From positions 434,001-498,000 of the forward strand of contig NZ_CP062948.1 in the NCBI RefSeq assembly GCF_014898175.1: a DNA stretch of 64,000 bases, in the 5' to 3' direction. Source of the DNA: Bifidobacterium lemurum. GTDB lineage: Bacteria > Actinomycetota > Actinomycetes > Actinomycetales > Bifidobacteriaceae. The position numbers and the translations under genes are program-made. Positions 52,197 through 61,517 of this stretch are shown here, one piece after another. Within the stretch, counting starts at the first letter, position 1, and each line of letters opens with the position of its first letter. The notes below the pieces were generated by a model, which did no database searches, was not told the origin of the DNA, and saw nothing but the letters and a program-made list of their open reading frames with translations.

Positions 52197-53588
52197 ATGC
52201 CGCACATATACCTCACCGCCTGTCGCATTTCATTCACCGGTGTCTCCCGCATCGTGTTCTACACCGCCGTGCTGCTGCTACCGGTCGACGGCCTGATATG
52301 GGGCATTCAGATGCCGTACTGGTCGCCGTTCAGCCCCGCGTTGTTCCTCCTGTTCACGCTGCTGAACGCGCGTCGGTTGCCTTATGTGGTCCGCCGTTTC
52401 CCTTGCATGGTTCCGATGCTCGTGCTGCTGTCTCTTATCAGCGTGTATGGATGGCTCACCATCGGCGTGGACTGGACGTATCTGTTCCGCACAGGTTTCG
52501 CCATACTCGCCATGTGCGCCACACTGGCAGCCTTCTGCATCGCCTTCGACCCCGGAGCATCCTCCGATCATGGCGCTGCCACGGAACCCAATACGCACGA
52601 TAGCCCTCTGCTTTCACTCCATACCGTCGTCACATTGCTGATCGTCGCCTATGGCGTCGCGTTCCTGTTCGGCGTGCTGACCTGGCTTGGACAGGCCCGG
52701 CACCTCGATTGGGGACAGTTCATGAATCAGGTGAATGGCGTGTTCCTACGCCAGTATCACAGTTCACGACCGCAGTTCCTGTTCGCCGAACCCAGTTACA
52801 TCGGCATGCACCTGTACGGAGTGCTGCTGCCGTTGTTCTGGCTCACCCGTGACCGCCGTCTGCCCGTGCTGATTCTCACGTTCGCGCTCGGATCGTTGGC
52901 GATGGGTTCCGGCACACGTATCGCTTTGGATAGCGCGGTGGCGTTGGTGGTATGCGCCATTGTTGAGGTTCCTTGGCGGTGGGTGTTCTCCCGCACGCGC
53001 AATATCGTGGCACTGGCAGCCGGTGCCGTCGCCGGATGCGGTGTGATTGTTGCGCTGTTCGCCACGCAGCCTCGTCTGCAGGCGTTGGCGAGCCAGGGAT
53101 TGTTCGCCGGAGACTCCTCGATGTCCGCGCGAATCATCCGCACACTCGCTCCGTTGGAGGCTGGATTGCAGGATATTCCACACCTGCTGTTCGGCTTCGG
53201 CGCAGGCAATATCGGCGAAGCCATGACCCGCGGCTATGAGTCCGCCATGCGAGTGTTCCTCGCCAACGGAGGCATGGTGACGGAGGAGATCCGCCAGCTC
53301 GTCGATCCCAGAGGGCCGACGAGCAATCGCGCGGGTAACGTGTTCACGATGAACGCCTACACCTCGTTCATCACCGAATTCGGCGTGATCGCGTTCGCCG
53401 CGGCAATCGGAGTGGTGCTGTGGCATGTGACGCGCAATCATGCGTGGAACAAAACCACCATTTGCTGGCTGTTGCTGCTCGCCTATTTGTATCTACAATT
53501 CGAAGCATACGCGTTTTACGCACTTCCGCTATTTCTATGGGTAACCAGTACCGCACCACAGCGGGACATCATCATTCGCAGATCTTAA
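52197..53588 (+). CDS. Wzy/O-antigen-ligase-like polysaccharide polymerase
   Basis: A 463-residue membrane protein with about 11 helices and a large external loop (~residues 310-390, GAGNIGEAMTRGYESAMRVF ... GPTSNRAGNVFTMN) before the last three helices, as in Wzy polymerases and O-antigen ligases. The loop segment RPQFLFAEPSYIGMHL is typical of Wzy-like proteins in Gram-positive exopolysaccharide loci. It would join repeat units outside the membrane. The start lies 3 bp after the phosphatase gene and lacks its own ribosome site, so it is probably translationally coupled. Confidence 0.85.
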   Translation: MPHIYLTACRISFTGVSRIVFYTAVLLLPVDGLIWGIQMPYWSPFSPALFLLFTLLNARRLPYVVRRFPCMVPMLVLLSLISVYGWLTIGVDWTYLFRTGFAILAMCATLAAFCIAFDPGASSDHGAATEPNTHDSPLLSLHTVVTLLIVAYGVAFLFGVLTWLGQARHLDWGQFMNQVNGVFLRQYHSSRPQFLFAEPSYIGMHLYGVLLPLFWLTRDRRLPVLILTFALGSLAMGSGTRIALDSAVALVVCAIVEVPWRWVFSRTRNIVALAAGAVAGCGVIVALFATQPRLQALASQGLFAGDSSMSARIIRTLAPLEAGLQDIPHLLFGFGAGNIGEAMTRGYESAMRVFLANGGMVTEEIRQLVDPRGPTSNRAGNVFTMNAYTSFITEFGVIAFAAAIGVVLWHVTRNHAWNKTTICWLLLLAYLYLQFEAYAFYALPLFLWVTSTAPQRDIIIRRS

Positions 53589-53628
53589 GCATCTCGCTAA
53601 TTGTTGGATAACGCCCGCTTCCACATTA

Positions 53629-53829
53629 GTGAATGTGAATGTGCAGGCCGCTGGCTGGGAGTTAGCGAAAATCATCACAGTGAATTTAGCCACTATCGGT
53701 AGTTTTGCATTCCTGGTTGGCCTGATCACCGTGGTGCTTAAACCGAAGGATTGTTGGTCGAAAACACTGCCGTGGGTGTTGACGATCGCGGCGTTTGCAC
53801 TTGCGATATTAGTCGCCGTTTTAGTGTGA
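53629..53829 (+). CDS. Possible small two-helix membrane protein
   Basis: A 66-codon frame predicting two hydrophobic helices (ITVNLATIGSFAFLVGLITVVL and LPWVLTIAAFALAILVAVLV) around a short KPKDCWSK turn. No Shine-Dalgarno sequence precedes the ATG and no family is recognised. It lies alone between the Wzy-like gene and the convergent STAND-like gene. The composition fits a real small membrane protein, but it could be chance. Confidence 0.4.
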   Translation: MNVNVQAAGWELAKIITVNLATIGSFAFLVGLITVVLKPKDCWSKTLPWVLTIAAFALAILVAVLV

Positions 53830-53907
53830 TGCTTGTGACAGCTGGTAGGGGCTGCGGATGTTTCCTCATTCCATCTTCGAGGAACCGTCTGCAGCCCTTA
53901 ATCAGAA

Positions 53908-56424
53908 TCAAAACGAAAGTCCTAATTTCTTCATATAGTCTTTGGTTTTCGCTATTTCCTTGGCTGTCTCCTTCGCCGATCGGTGCAGACTGCCAAGAGA
54001 GCTCTCTCGATCAATGAGTACTTCCTGCAGTTCTGCATGAGCGTTAAGAAGGAATCGCCTCGCAGCAGTCGAGTCACCACTTTGCATTGCGAGAATCCCC
54101 TGGACACGCGAGGCCAGTGCATGGTTGAACCGCAACGTCAAATAGTCAGCACTATAATGAGAGGCGAAGACCTGAAGCGCTCCATGTGACAGCTCAGATG
54201 CCTGAGCCGCATAATACTCACTATTGAGGTACAGGCCGAAACGCCAATACACTGACACCAGATTAATTAAGGATCTCAGAGTCGAAGAGGCTTCTTCGCC
54301 ATCGATTTTCTTCCTTATGGTATAGGAAAAACTACAAGCTTCAACAGCCTGAGATAACAGTTCGTGAGTGGGATACACAGCACTGGCAGCGGGGTGTTCA
54401 AGCAACCAGTCATACAACGAACGACAGGATAGGCCAAAATTATTCGCATACTGTGCCTTGAGACTATCAGTTAGCGTTGAAACATTGGAATTGCCGATGC
54501 AGTATCCGTAGAATAGATATTTCAGATGTGAATACCCCTCCACTAGACGATCGCAAGTACTCCGCTCATAGAATCGCATGAGTGTAGTACCAAGATTATT
54601 GAGTACACGCAATCGAATGGGCGATTGCAGATAGGAATCATCCTGCGCAGCAATATCGTCGAAGCGCATCATCTCCCTCCTGCAAATAGAAAGGGCCGTT
54701 TCCTGATGGCATATGGCTCCTTTAAGGTAGAACAGACCCGTCTCACAGCGATCTTCCCCAAAGTAAGTTGTGAATTCTTGCGCCACATCACCTTGGCGTT
54801 CGGCTTCCTTCCGACAAAGTCGATATACACGAATTGCTGTGTCGTAAACGCGCAATTCAGCCATTTCGGAGGCGAACTTCAAAAGCACTTCAATCGAGTG
54901 ACCGGATTCTATACTGTCCAGGAACCGGTAGATATTCTTGCAGAGCTGTTCATCGGCAACACGTTGATCCCCGTAATCCTTCTGAGATTGACGAATTCTC
55001 TCAGTTAGCAGAGAAAGAAAATACTTTCCCAGTAAGTCAACGAGATAGCTATTGGTCTGAGCATACAGACGTAAATGATATGCTATCACGTCGTCCATCT
55101 CGTAATACTCATCGTTCTCTGCGTTTACGCGAATGAAAGACAGATGTCTTATCTCATCCACAGCAACAACGTTGAAGCCAAAATTCGAGAATGCATTAAT
55201 CAAATCCGCATCCGTCCACTTTCCTAAAAATGCACACAAATAAACGGCACCGCGAACAGAGGTCTCGAGTTGTTGCAAATAAGATTCATCCACGAAATCC
55301 ATCATTGTTCTATCTTTAGAGAAATCATATTCTTGATTCCTGATCCGCTCTCTGACGTCGGCATTCTGCCAAATATCATGGAACAATCTCAGAAAAGCAG
55401 GACTTCCCTTAGACATAGCAAAAGCATACTTAGCTTCTTCATCTACATTCGCAGCCTTGCTATCGTATTCTTCCAAAAAACTTTTGGCTTCCTCGTCATT
55501 TAAGTAGCGCAGTTTGATCTCTGTGGTACATGAACGTTCGTCTTCGCTACGACATATTTCGGAGGCAGAACTATCCACAAATATCCAAAATGACCTTGCA
55601 GCATTGCTCATTTCACCGAACCACGCAAAGAAATCTTTAGTCTTATCTGCAGGGGCACCGATTTTATTGAGAGAATCCACAAACACTACGAGCTTAGTTT
55701 CGATTCCATCTTTACTAGTCGTCCAAGATTCAATATCCTCTTTGAGATACTTGCTTAGTTCAGCAAAAATCCTACCCTGTTTATAATCACATATTTCTTT
55801 CAAACGGGTATTCGCAGCCTTAATAGATTTCCAGTCCCTACAACACACGTTTTCCACAAACAAATCCATCAACGTTTCAGCCAAGGGCACACACAGACCG
55901 ATTCCTTCTGGCAACCAGCTAAGAATTTTACGACCGGATTGCTTAATTTTAACTTCAAATGCCCTTTTCTTCGTATCATTCAGTAATTGCTCTATATCCA
56001 AACGAATAGCAGCAAGGTTGCCGTTGAACGCTAGTGTCCGAAAATAGGCACAGTCAAAATAAGGAGTAGGAATCCCAACACGATTCAAGTTGCGCGCGAA
56101 CGCATGCAATACGCTCATCTTACTCGTGCCGTTGCCATCCGCATCAAAATAGACCAACTGAGTCGGCAACCCCATCTCGATACTCTTATTCAGTTTTAGC
56201 AATACCGAATTTAGGACGGTTGTTATCCCTGCACCTATGGGTCCTGTGATAAAGCATCGGCCATGTCGCTGATACCCAAGACTACTCACTTCGTTCATAA
56301 TCGTTGAAGCGATATCCTCACTCTCCAACACGGTATGCGTATCCGAGTAAAAGGAATCATTCAAGCTGAATTGGCTGTTACTGGCATTGCTTTGTTCGCC
56401 AAGGGAATACTCGTTACCCATCAT
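53908..56424 (-). CDS. STAND-like NTPase with degenerate P-loop and TPR-like C-terminus
   Basis: An 838-residue protein of unknown function. Residues ~45-75 hold a P-loop-like FITGPIGAGITTVLNSVL, in which the Walker A lysine is Ile (GAGITT for GxGKTT). Walker B is KLVVFVDSLNKIG (~260), followed by sensor-like SFWIFVDSSAS and a winged-helix region (GSPAFLRLFHDIW). From ~480 to the end it is helical with TPR-like pairs (YDTAIRVYRLCRKEAERQ, DSTAARRFLLNAHAEL). This is the plan of STAND/AP-ATPase signalling proteins. The DNA is clearly AT-richer than the core. The ATG at 56424 follows GGAGG with good spacing. Defence or regulatory roles are inference. Confidence 0.8.
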   Translation of the reverse strand: MMGNEYSLGEQSNASNSQFSLNDSFYSDTHTVLESEDIASTIMNEVSSLGYQRHGRCFITGPIGAGITTVLNSVLLKLNKSIEMGLPTQLVYFDADGNGTSKMSVLHAFARNLNRVGIPTPYFDCAYFRTLAFNGNLAAIRLDIEQLLNDTKKRAFEVKIKQSGRKILSWLPEGIGLCVPLAETLMDLFVENVCCRDWKSIKAANTRLKEICDYKQGRIFAELSKYLKEDIESWTTSKDGIETKLVVFVDSLNKIGAPADKTKDFFAWFGEMSNAARSFWIFVDSSASEICRSEDERSCTTEIKLRYLNDEEAKSFLEEYDSKAANVDEEAKYAFAMSKGSPAFLRLFHDIWQNADVRERIRNQEYDFSKDRTMMDFVDESYLQQLETSVRGAVYLCAFLGKWTDADLINAFSNFGFNVVAVDEIRHLSFIRVNAENDEYYEMDDVIAYHLRLYAQTNSYLVDLLGKYFLSLLTERIRQSQKDYGDQRVADEQLCKNIYRFLDSIESGHSIEVLLKFASEMAELRVYDTAIRVYRLCRKEAERQGDVAQEFTTYFGEDRCETGLFYLKGAICHQETALSICRREMMRFDDIAAQDDSYLQSPIRLRVLNNLGTTLMRFYERSTCDRLVEGYSHLKYLFYGYCIGNSNVSTLTDSLKAQYANNFGLSCRSLYDWLLEHPAASAVYPTHELLSQAVEACSFSYTIRKKIDGEEASSTLRSLINLVSVYWRFGLYLNSEYYAAQASELSHGALQVFASHYSADYLTLRFNHALASRVQGILAMQSGDSTAARRFLLNAHAELQEVLIDRESSLGSLHRSAKETAKEIAKTKDYMKKLGLSF

Positions 56425-56815
56425 TCGATTAACCTCCATCTTCGGATTTCACTGCGTAATCTCTCTGACTGTATGTGCCCAATAGTAGACAACACGCCAA
56501 GCCTGCAAAAAAGACATTGTCTTCGCCAGATTTAACGGGTTGCAGTCCTTCACCAAATCGGACCGCCTACGCATGTATTAACGGATACTCAACGTTCGAA
56601 TTGAAACGTGACGCACCTGAACAATTCACCACCGCCACCCAGATCATGAGAATAGGTTGACTGTGATGATAATGTCGGTTGTGTTCGAAGACTTACGTAC
56701 TTTGAACACGACTCACCCACACTTGTAAAAGTCGGCAATTACCCTACATCCAGTCTCCGTGAAAAGGCAGCGGACATTTTGGGAGATAATTTCCTATGTA
56801 GTCCCTACGCAATTC
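56425..56815. other. Non-coding gap with an IS3-type end scar
   Basis: A 391-bp AT-rich gap upstream of the STAND-like gene. No gene is supported. At 56748-56776 it holds CATCCAGTCTCCGTGAAAAG followed by GCAGCGGACA, matching the leader end of IS3-family remnants at 58681 and 62761 (inverted: GGAGACTGGATG). Confidence 0.5.
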
Positions 56816-57982
56816 TCAATGTTCTTCGAAGCGTGGTGATTGGTTTTCATCCGCAGGTAGGCAGATCCTCTGTATACGCGCTACCAGTTTGCTGTCTGAT
56901 GCAGAATCCCACAGTCGATCAAAAAGTCGACCGCGGTGACGATCGATAGTCAGAGAGAACAACGTCTGACGCAGCAAATCCAGAACACCGGCCGCGACCA
57001 TCACCGCAACCACGGCAGCGCACACCGCGATGAACGTATACCAGTGACCTGAAAACGATTCGACTGGAATGAGCCGTTGCCAGACCAGCTTGCGCATCGC
57101 CGGATACTCAGTAATCAGGTATGTCGCCAACATCGTGGACGCGAAACGATTCACCACTGCCGAATGAAACTCACGGCGCACGAACAGCGAGAACAATCCG
57201 AATCCAACCAGCAACGGCACGAGTTTGAACTCCGCAGCGGCAAAATACACCTGCATACGAGCAGCCACATGCAAACGCTCATACGCCAGTCCTCCAACCG
57301 CAGCGGAGAACAGCAACAAACCGTATCCAACGGCAAGCATCACCCACGCAGCACGGGCAGATATTGCCTGCATATGCCACCGGTAATACGACAACAGCGT
57401 ATAGATGTACACGAAACTGAGAAAGTCGCCGCCAGGCAATCCCAGAGAGAAGAACGGCACAAATCCTTCGCCCACAGTCCACATCACGAAACCGACCATG
57501 CACAGCGCCAAATGCTCTCGCGCGCCCAACGCGCGTAGGCCTTTGGCTAGGAACGGGAACACCAGTAGAAACACCGCATATGCGGTGACGTACCACCATA
57601 GGCTAGTCGCAGTGGGCAGAACGGAACTCGCCACCAGTGTCGTTCCGACTCCGGCACGGTTGAACACCATAGAACATGCCAACAGCGCGAGACTCCAGAA
57701 CAGCACTTCGCGTTCCAGCAGCCAAACCCTGCGGAAACATGACTTTAGCGTTCCGTCCACAGGCAAATACCACGCCGAAATCAGGAAAAAGATCACCACG
57801 CCGATCTTGCCACCTGAATACAGGAACGTTTCGAGAAGAACCTTATTCACACTCAAAGAGCTGGTCAGCAGATCCGGGACGCCATAAGCGAGAAGATGAT
57901 GCGACGTGATAAGAAACATCGCAAGAATACGCAGTACCTCAATGCTGGAATTACGCCCAGCCCACCCCCTACGACGATTCAT
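56816..57982 (-). CDS. Membrane acyltransferase (acyltransferase 3 family)
   Basis: A 388-residue acyltransferase-3 protein with about ten helices. The N-terminus shows SSIEVLRILAMFLITSHHLLAYG, with the His characteristic of the family active site. Such enzymes O-acetylate or otherwise acylate surface polysaccharides, using cytoplasmic acyl donors across the membrane. GGGAG precedes the ATG at 57982. Its neighbours are insertion-sequence scars on one side and the STAND-like gene on the other. It probably decorates the polymer made by the Wzy-like system. Confidence 0.88.
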   Translation of the reverse strand: MNRRRGWAGRNSSIEVLRILAMFLITSHHLLAYGVPDLLTSSLSVNKVLLETFLYSGGKIGVVIFFLISAWYLPVDGTLKSCFRRVWLLEREVLFWSLALLACSMVFNRAGVGTTLVASSVLPTATSLWWYVTAYAVFLLVFPFLAKGLRALGAREHLALCMVGFVMWTVGEGFVPFFSLGLPGGDFLSFVYIYTLLSYYRWHMQAISARAAWVMLAVGYGLLLFSAAVGGLAYERLHVAARMQVYFAAAEFKLVPLLVGFGLFSLFVRREFHSAVVNRFASTMLATYLITEYPAMRKLVWQRLIPVESFSGHWYTFIAVCAAVVAVMVAAGVLDLLRQTLFSLTIDRHRGRLFDRLWDSASDSKLVARIQRICLPADENQSPRFEEH

Positions 57983-58370
57983 AGAAACTCCCGATTACAG
58001 AGAAAAATGTTTACCCTACGCCCCACTCAGAATAGCTCAAAAACAAGACTTCTAGGAAATAGCTGACAGCTCACGCAGAGTCTTTGGATTCAGACATCAG
58101 ACCAAGGTAGTGCCCGCGGTTTATGCACTTTGGTTCCGTCCAATACTGGCGTGTATTTGATTAATATGAATTGGAGTTTTCGAGGTGGTAACATTCTCTT
58201 GGATTCGTTGAGTCGAGAAAGGGGCGTCATCATGACGTACTCGAAGAAGTAGCGGAACAGAGCCGTGGATGTGCTCATCGGGTTCGGATTGAGTCCAGCA
58301 ACATGATCCACAAGCTGAGCTATCCCAGTAGGGCAATTCTGCGGAAAACAGCTGCACGTTAAGCGAACAA

Positions 58371-58598
58371 CGCCATGACACACTCCTGCCTAGACAATAT
58401 TGAACATAATCCGTTTCCTCCTGCTGGGACACTCCAGTTCCCGCACCACGTCCGCGGCGCAACGCCCGTACTTGACGTACAAGTCCACCGCCCGATCCCG
58501 TTGCGCCCTTGTATACCTCACGATGACATCCCTTCCGACTCAACGAGTCCAAGAAACGTCACCACCTCGTCCTGCTTAAAGAACATTGAACATAAACA
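58371..58598 (-). mobile_element. IS3-family fragment with terminal repeat
   Basis: Read on the minus strand, the fragment starts at 58598 with the terminal sequence TGTTTATGTTCAATGTTCTT, which also forms the end of the IS3 copy at 62808. An orfA start follows. It then runs into a second, degenerate end (ATTATGTTCAATATTGTC then GGCAGGAGTG), which matches the other terminus in the opposite orientation. It looks like an internally deleted or nested insertion. Confidence 0.7.
58390..58521 (-). pseudogene. IS3 transposase orfA, 5' fragment
   Basis: A GTG start with AAGGGA upstream gives VRYTRAQRDRAVDLYVKYGR, then CAADVVRELECPSRRKR: the helix-turn-helix start of an IS3 orfA. Homology ends after about 37 codons, where IS-end sequence takes over and a stop follows. 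Only a DNA-binding fragment is left. Confidence 0.7.
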
Positions 58599-58680
58599 GA
58601 CGACGCTCAGCTAGGCGAAGCATGCCCAAACGAAAGACTCAATCTAGCGATTCGAGTTGACAAGCCACATAGGGACCCCC

Positions 58681-58745
58681 ACGCGCTCCCGAGACCGGAC
58701 ATCCAAACTCCTTGCATCCAGTCTCCAAGAAACATCCATAGCTCC
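58681..58745 (-). mobile_element. IS3-family left-end scar
   Basis: On the minus strand: GGAGACTGGATGCAAGGAG, then an ATG (58700-58702) opening MSGLGS before the similarity is lost. The same leader and MSGL start occur at 62761-62796, so this is the truncated 5' end of a related IS3 element. It directly precedes the IS256-family element. Confidence 0.6.
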
Positions 58746-58755
58746 CACCGTGTAC

Positions 58756-60231
58756 CGGGGACTGTTGCTTTAAGTGTGTAATTGGCCTGGATGGCTGGTC
58801 TTGGGGCTGGCTGGAAAGGACCGGTGGGTTATGTCTGCTGGGATAATGACTGTTATGACGACTACCAAGGATGGTGCCTCGAGGGAGCGGACGGATGATG
58901 CTGCCGGGTCTGCCGCTGTCAGGCCTGATGTCGCCGGGCGGTTGAAAGCGGCCAGGGACGCGCAGCGTGATGCGGCGGTCGAGTTCGTGCGCATGGCTCG
59001 TGAGCAAGGTTGGGATCTGACCGGGCCGGACGGCTTGTCGCGGCAGTTCACCAAGACGGTTCTCGAGACCGCTTTGGACGAGGAGATGAACGAGCATCTA
59101 GGTCGCGCCAGGCATGAGCGGAGCAGGGATGGTCGTTCGGCGAACGCCCGTAACGGGACGACGCGCAAGACCGTGGCCACGGCGTCGGTAGGTCCGGTCG
59201 AGATCGAGGTGCCCCGTGACCGGGATGGTTCGTTCGATCCGGTGATCGTGCGCAAACGGCAGCGTCACTTGTCTGATGTGGACGAGGTGGTGTTGTCCTT
59301 GTACGCGAAGGGGTTGACGACCGGTGAGATCAGCGCGCGTTCCGAGCGGATATACGGCGCGAACGTCTCCAAGGAGACCGTCAGCCGGATCACCGACCGA
59401 GTCGTTGATGAGATGGTCGAATGGTCGACGCGGCCTCTCGACCCGGTATATGCGGCGGTGTTCATCGACGCGACCATGGTCAAGGTGCGTGACGGCCAGG
59501 TCGCCAACCGTGCGTTTTATGTGGCCGTTGGCGTGGACCTGGACGGCAACCGGGATGTGCTGGGGATCTGGGGTTCACCGTCGGCAGAGGGCGCCAGATA
59601 CTGGTTGAGCGTGCTCACCGAGTTGAAGAACCGTGGCGTCCGGGACGTGTTCTTCTTGATCTGCGACGGGTTGAAAGGCCTGCCGGAAGCGGTGCAGGTG
59701 GTGTGGCCGCTCGCGATCGCGCGAACCTGCGTCGCGCACCTGTTGCGCAACACGTTCAACTACGCGTCCAAGAAAGATTGGGATGCGTTGCGCCGTGACT
59801 TGAAGCCTGTCTACACGGCGGTCAACGAGCGGGACGCCGTGCGCGCCCGTGATGAGATGCTCGGCAGGTGGGCGGACAAGTATCCCGCGATCCGGGGCTT
59901 GTGGATGAACGCGTGGGACCGGTTCGTTCCGTTCCTTGACTATGGCGCGGAGATCCGTAGGATCATCTGCACGACCAATGCGATTGAGTCGCCCGACGCC
60001 AGGTTCAAGCGCTCGATCCGTGCTCGCGGGCATTTCCCGAACGAGCAGGCCGCGCTCAAATGCATGTACTTGACCGTCAGACCCCTGGACCCCACCGGGC
60101 GTGGCCAGGTACGATGGACGACACGGTGGAAGCCCGCGCTCAATGCCTTCGCCGTCACTTTCGCCGACCGTTGGCCGGCCAACACAACCGAATAAACAAA
60201 CCGCCAATTACACACTTAATGAGATAGACCC
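58756..60231 (+). mobile_element. IS256-family insertion sequence
   Basis: Imperfect terminal inverted repeats with a perfect inner core TTAAGTGTGTAATTGGC (58770-58786) and complement (60203-60219) bound one transposase gene. Similarity extends outward to GGG at both ends. GTGTAC flanks both ends directly and may be part of the target duplication. About 1.47 kb, the usual size. It appears complete. Confidence 0.85.
58831..60195 (+). CDS. IS256-family transposase
   Basis: A mutator-type DDE transposase of about 454 residues. N-terminal DNA-binding region with the family pattern LETALDEEMNEHLG, then RNGTTRKTVAT and VEIEVPRDRDGSFDPVIV. The catalytic region shows VYAAVFIDATMVKV (first Asp), FFLICDGLKGLPEAVQVVWP (second Asp) and CTTNAIESPDARFKRSIRARG (Glu). 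All three acidic residues are present and the frame is open. I start at the ATG at 58831, with AAAGGA upstream; an earlier GTG would lie within the inverted repeat. Where most members read AIESLNR this one has AIESPDARFKR. Confidence 0.92.
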   Translation: MSAGIMTVMTTTKDGASRERTDDAAGSAAVRPDVAGRLKAARDAQRDAAVEFVRMAREQGWDLTGPDGLSRQFTKTVLETALDEEMNEHLGRARHERSRDGRSANARNGTTRKTVATASVGPVEIEVPRDRDGSFDPVIVRKRQRHLSDVDEVVLSLYAKGLTTGEISARSERIYGANVSKETVSRITDRVVDEMVEWSTRPLDPVYAAVFIDATMVKVRDGQVANRAFYVAVGVDLDGNRDVLGIWGSPSAEGARYWLSVLTELKNRGVRDVFFLICDGLKGLPEAVQVVWPLAIARTCVAHLLRNTFNYASKKDWDALRRDLKPVYTAVNERDAVRARDEMLGRWADKYPAIRGLWMNAWDRFVPFLDYGAEIRRIICTTNAIESPDARFKRSIRARGHFPNEQAALKCMYLTVRPLDPTGRGQVRWTTRWKPALNAFAVTFADRWPANTTE

Positions 60232-60264
60232 GTGTACGAGCGTTTCTTTGTCGAAAAGCGGAAA

Positions 60265-61224
60265 TTAAATCAGAAACCGAATCCACACCATGAGATATTT
60301 GACTAATTCTTTGGGGGGGAGAAACCGAATGATTGTAAATGGAGCATTTTTCCGGAACAGCGTCTTAATGAAATCTCGGAACTGAGGTTGTGCTGTTGTG
60401 GCGCTATTGGAAAATAGGTACGACCATGCGATTGCAGTGAACCAAGTAGCGCGGTACACGTCGGCCTTTGCCGATAGTTCGGGAAACATGTCACTGACTG
60501 CGCTCGACATTTCATTCAACACACAGTCGAGATCACGGTAATTTCTAGTCATGTCCGTCTGATGCATGATGGAAGATGGACGCTCTCGATACTGATATAG
60601 AGGACGGTTGATTAGGCTGATTCGCCTGGCCGCGTGCAAGACACGGTATGTAACAGCTACATCTTCGAAGTTTCGTCCTTCGGGGAAGGAGATTTTATTG
60701 TCGATATAAAGAGATCGTTTGGCTATATATTTCCAAGCATAGTTTGTCAACCTGCGACTAAGGATTAAATTGATTAATTCCTTGTCGGACATTGTGCATT
60801 GATTAGGGAAAAATTTAGATTCAACACTGGAATTTATGTATTCACCGTGTCCGTCTATTGAGCAATAGCCGTACATGACCGCTGCGGTGTGATGTCGTTG
60901 AAGCGCATTCACAGAGGCTTGAACGAGCTCTGGGTGAATCATGTCATCGGAGTCCACAAAACAGATGTACTCTCCCGTTGCATGTTGAAGGCCGGCGTTA
61001 CGTGCGCCAGAAAGACCACGATTAGATTGGTGGATTACTTGAACGCGCGGGTCTTCTGTCGCCAACAAATCGCATAATGTAGGACAAGAGTCTGTGGATC
61101 CATCATCAACTAGAATGATTTCCAGATTGGTATATGACTGTTGCGTGATGCTAGCCGCACAATCTTCTAGATAGTTTTCGACGTTGTAGACAGGGACAAC
61201 TATACTGATTAAAGGATTTGACAT
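60265..61224 (-). CDS. Glycosyltransferase family 2
   Basis: A GT-A fold glycosyltransferase of 319 residues: LISIVVPVYNVENYLEDCAASI opens the nucleotide-sugar domain, with IILVDDGSTDSCPTLCD, GLSGARNAGLQHATGEYICF and the metal-binding FVDSDDMIHPELV. It would transfer one sugar to the growing repeat unit at the inner membrane face. The ATG at 61224 has GGAG 10 nt upstream. GC is much lower than in the core genome, so it was probably acquired. Its 3' end contains a C7 run (60313-60319 as G on the plus strand), 13-14 codons before the stop. Confidence 0.9.
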   Translation of the reverse strand: MSNPLISIVVPVYNVENYLEDCAASITQQSYTNLEIILVDDGSTDSCPTLCDLLATEDPRVQVIHQSNRGLSGARNAGLQHATGEYICFVDSDDMIHPELVQASVNALQRHHTAAVMYGYCSIDGHGEYINSSVESKFFPNQCTMSDKELINLILSRRLTNYAWKYIAKRSLYIDNKISFPEGRNFEDVAVTYRVLHAARRISLINRPLYQYRERPSSIMHQTDMTRNYRDLDCVLNEMSSAVSDMFPELSAKADVYRATWFTAIAWSYLFSNSATTAQPQFRDFIKTLFRKNAPFTIIRFLPPKELVKYLMVWIRFLI

Positions 61225-61517
61225 GAACGGCATCTCCGGTTCGCATAACAGTTTTAGACATCTTCATGTTAGTGTCAATAGGTAAACTGAGCAAGTTACG
61301 TAGTAGGAGGCTGACGATAAGAGTTGGCTACCTGTCAATATCAATGCACTTTTGTTGCAGATAGTGCACGAGTGTACGCAACTGATGTTTCTGCAAAACC
61401 GAGTGAAGCTGAAGGAGCGTTTCGCCTGACGTGTTTGATGCGACTCTTGGTGAATTCCTTTTGAGCCGCGAAAGAAAGCGGTATATTTGTGGATTAGGCT
61501 ATTGAAGAGGGAATTAT

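Noticed and set aside
58090..58383. Possible gene of 97 codons on the minus strand
   Set aside because: No recognisable family, its start overlaps an IS end, and there is no ribosome site; best treated as disrupted sequence.
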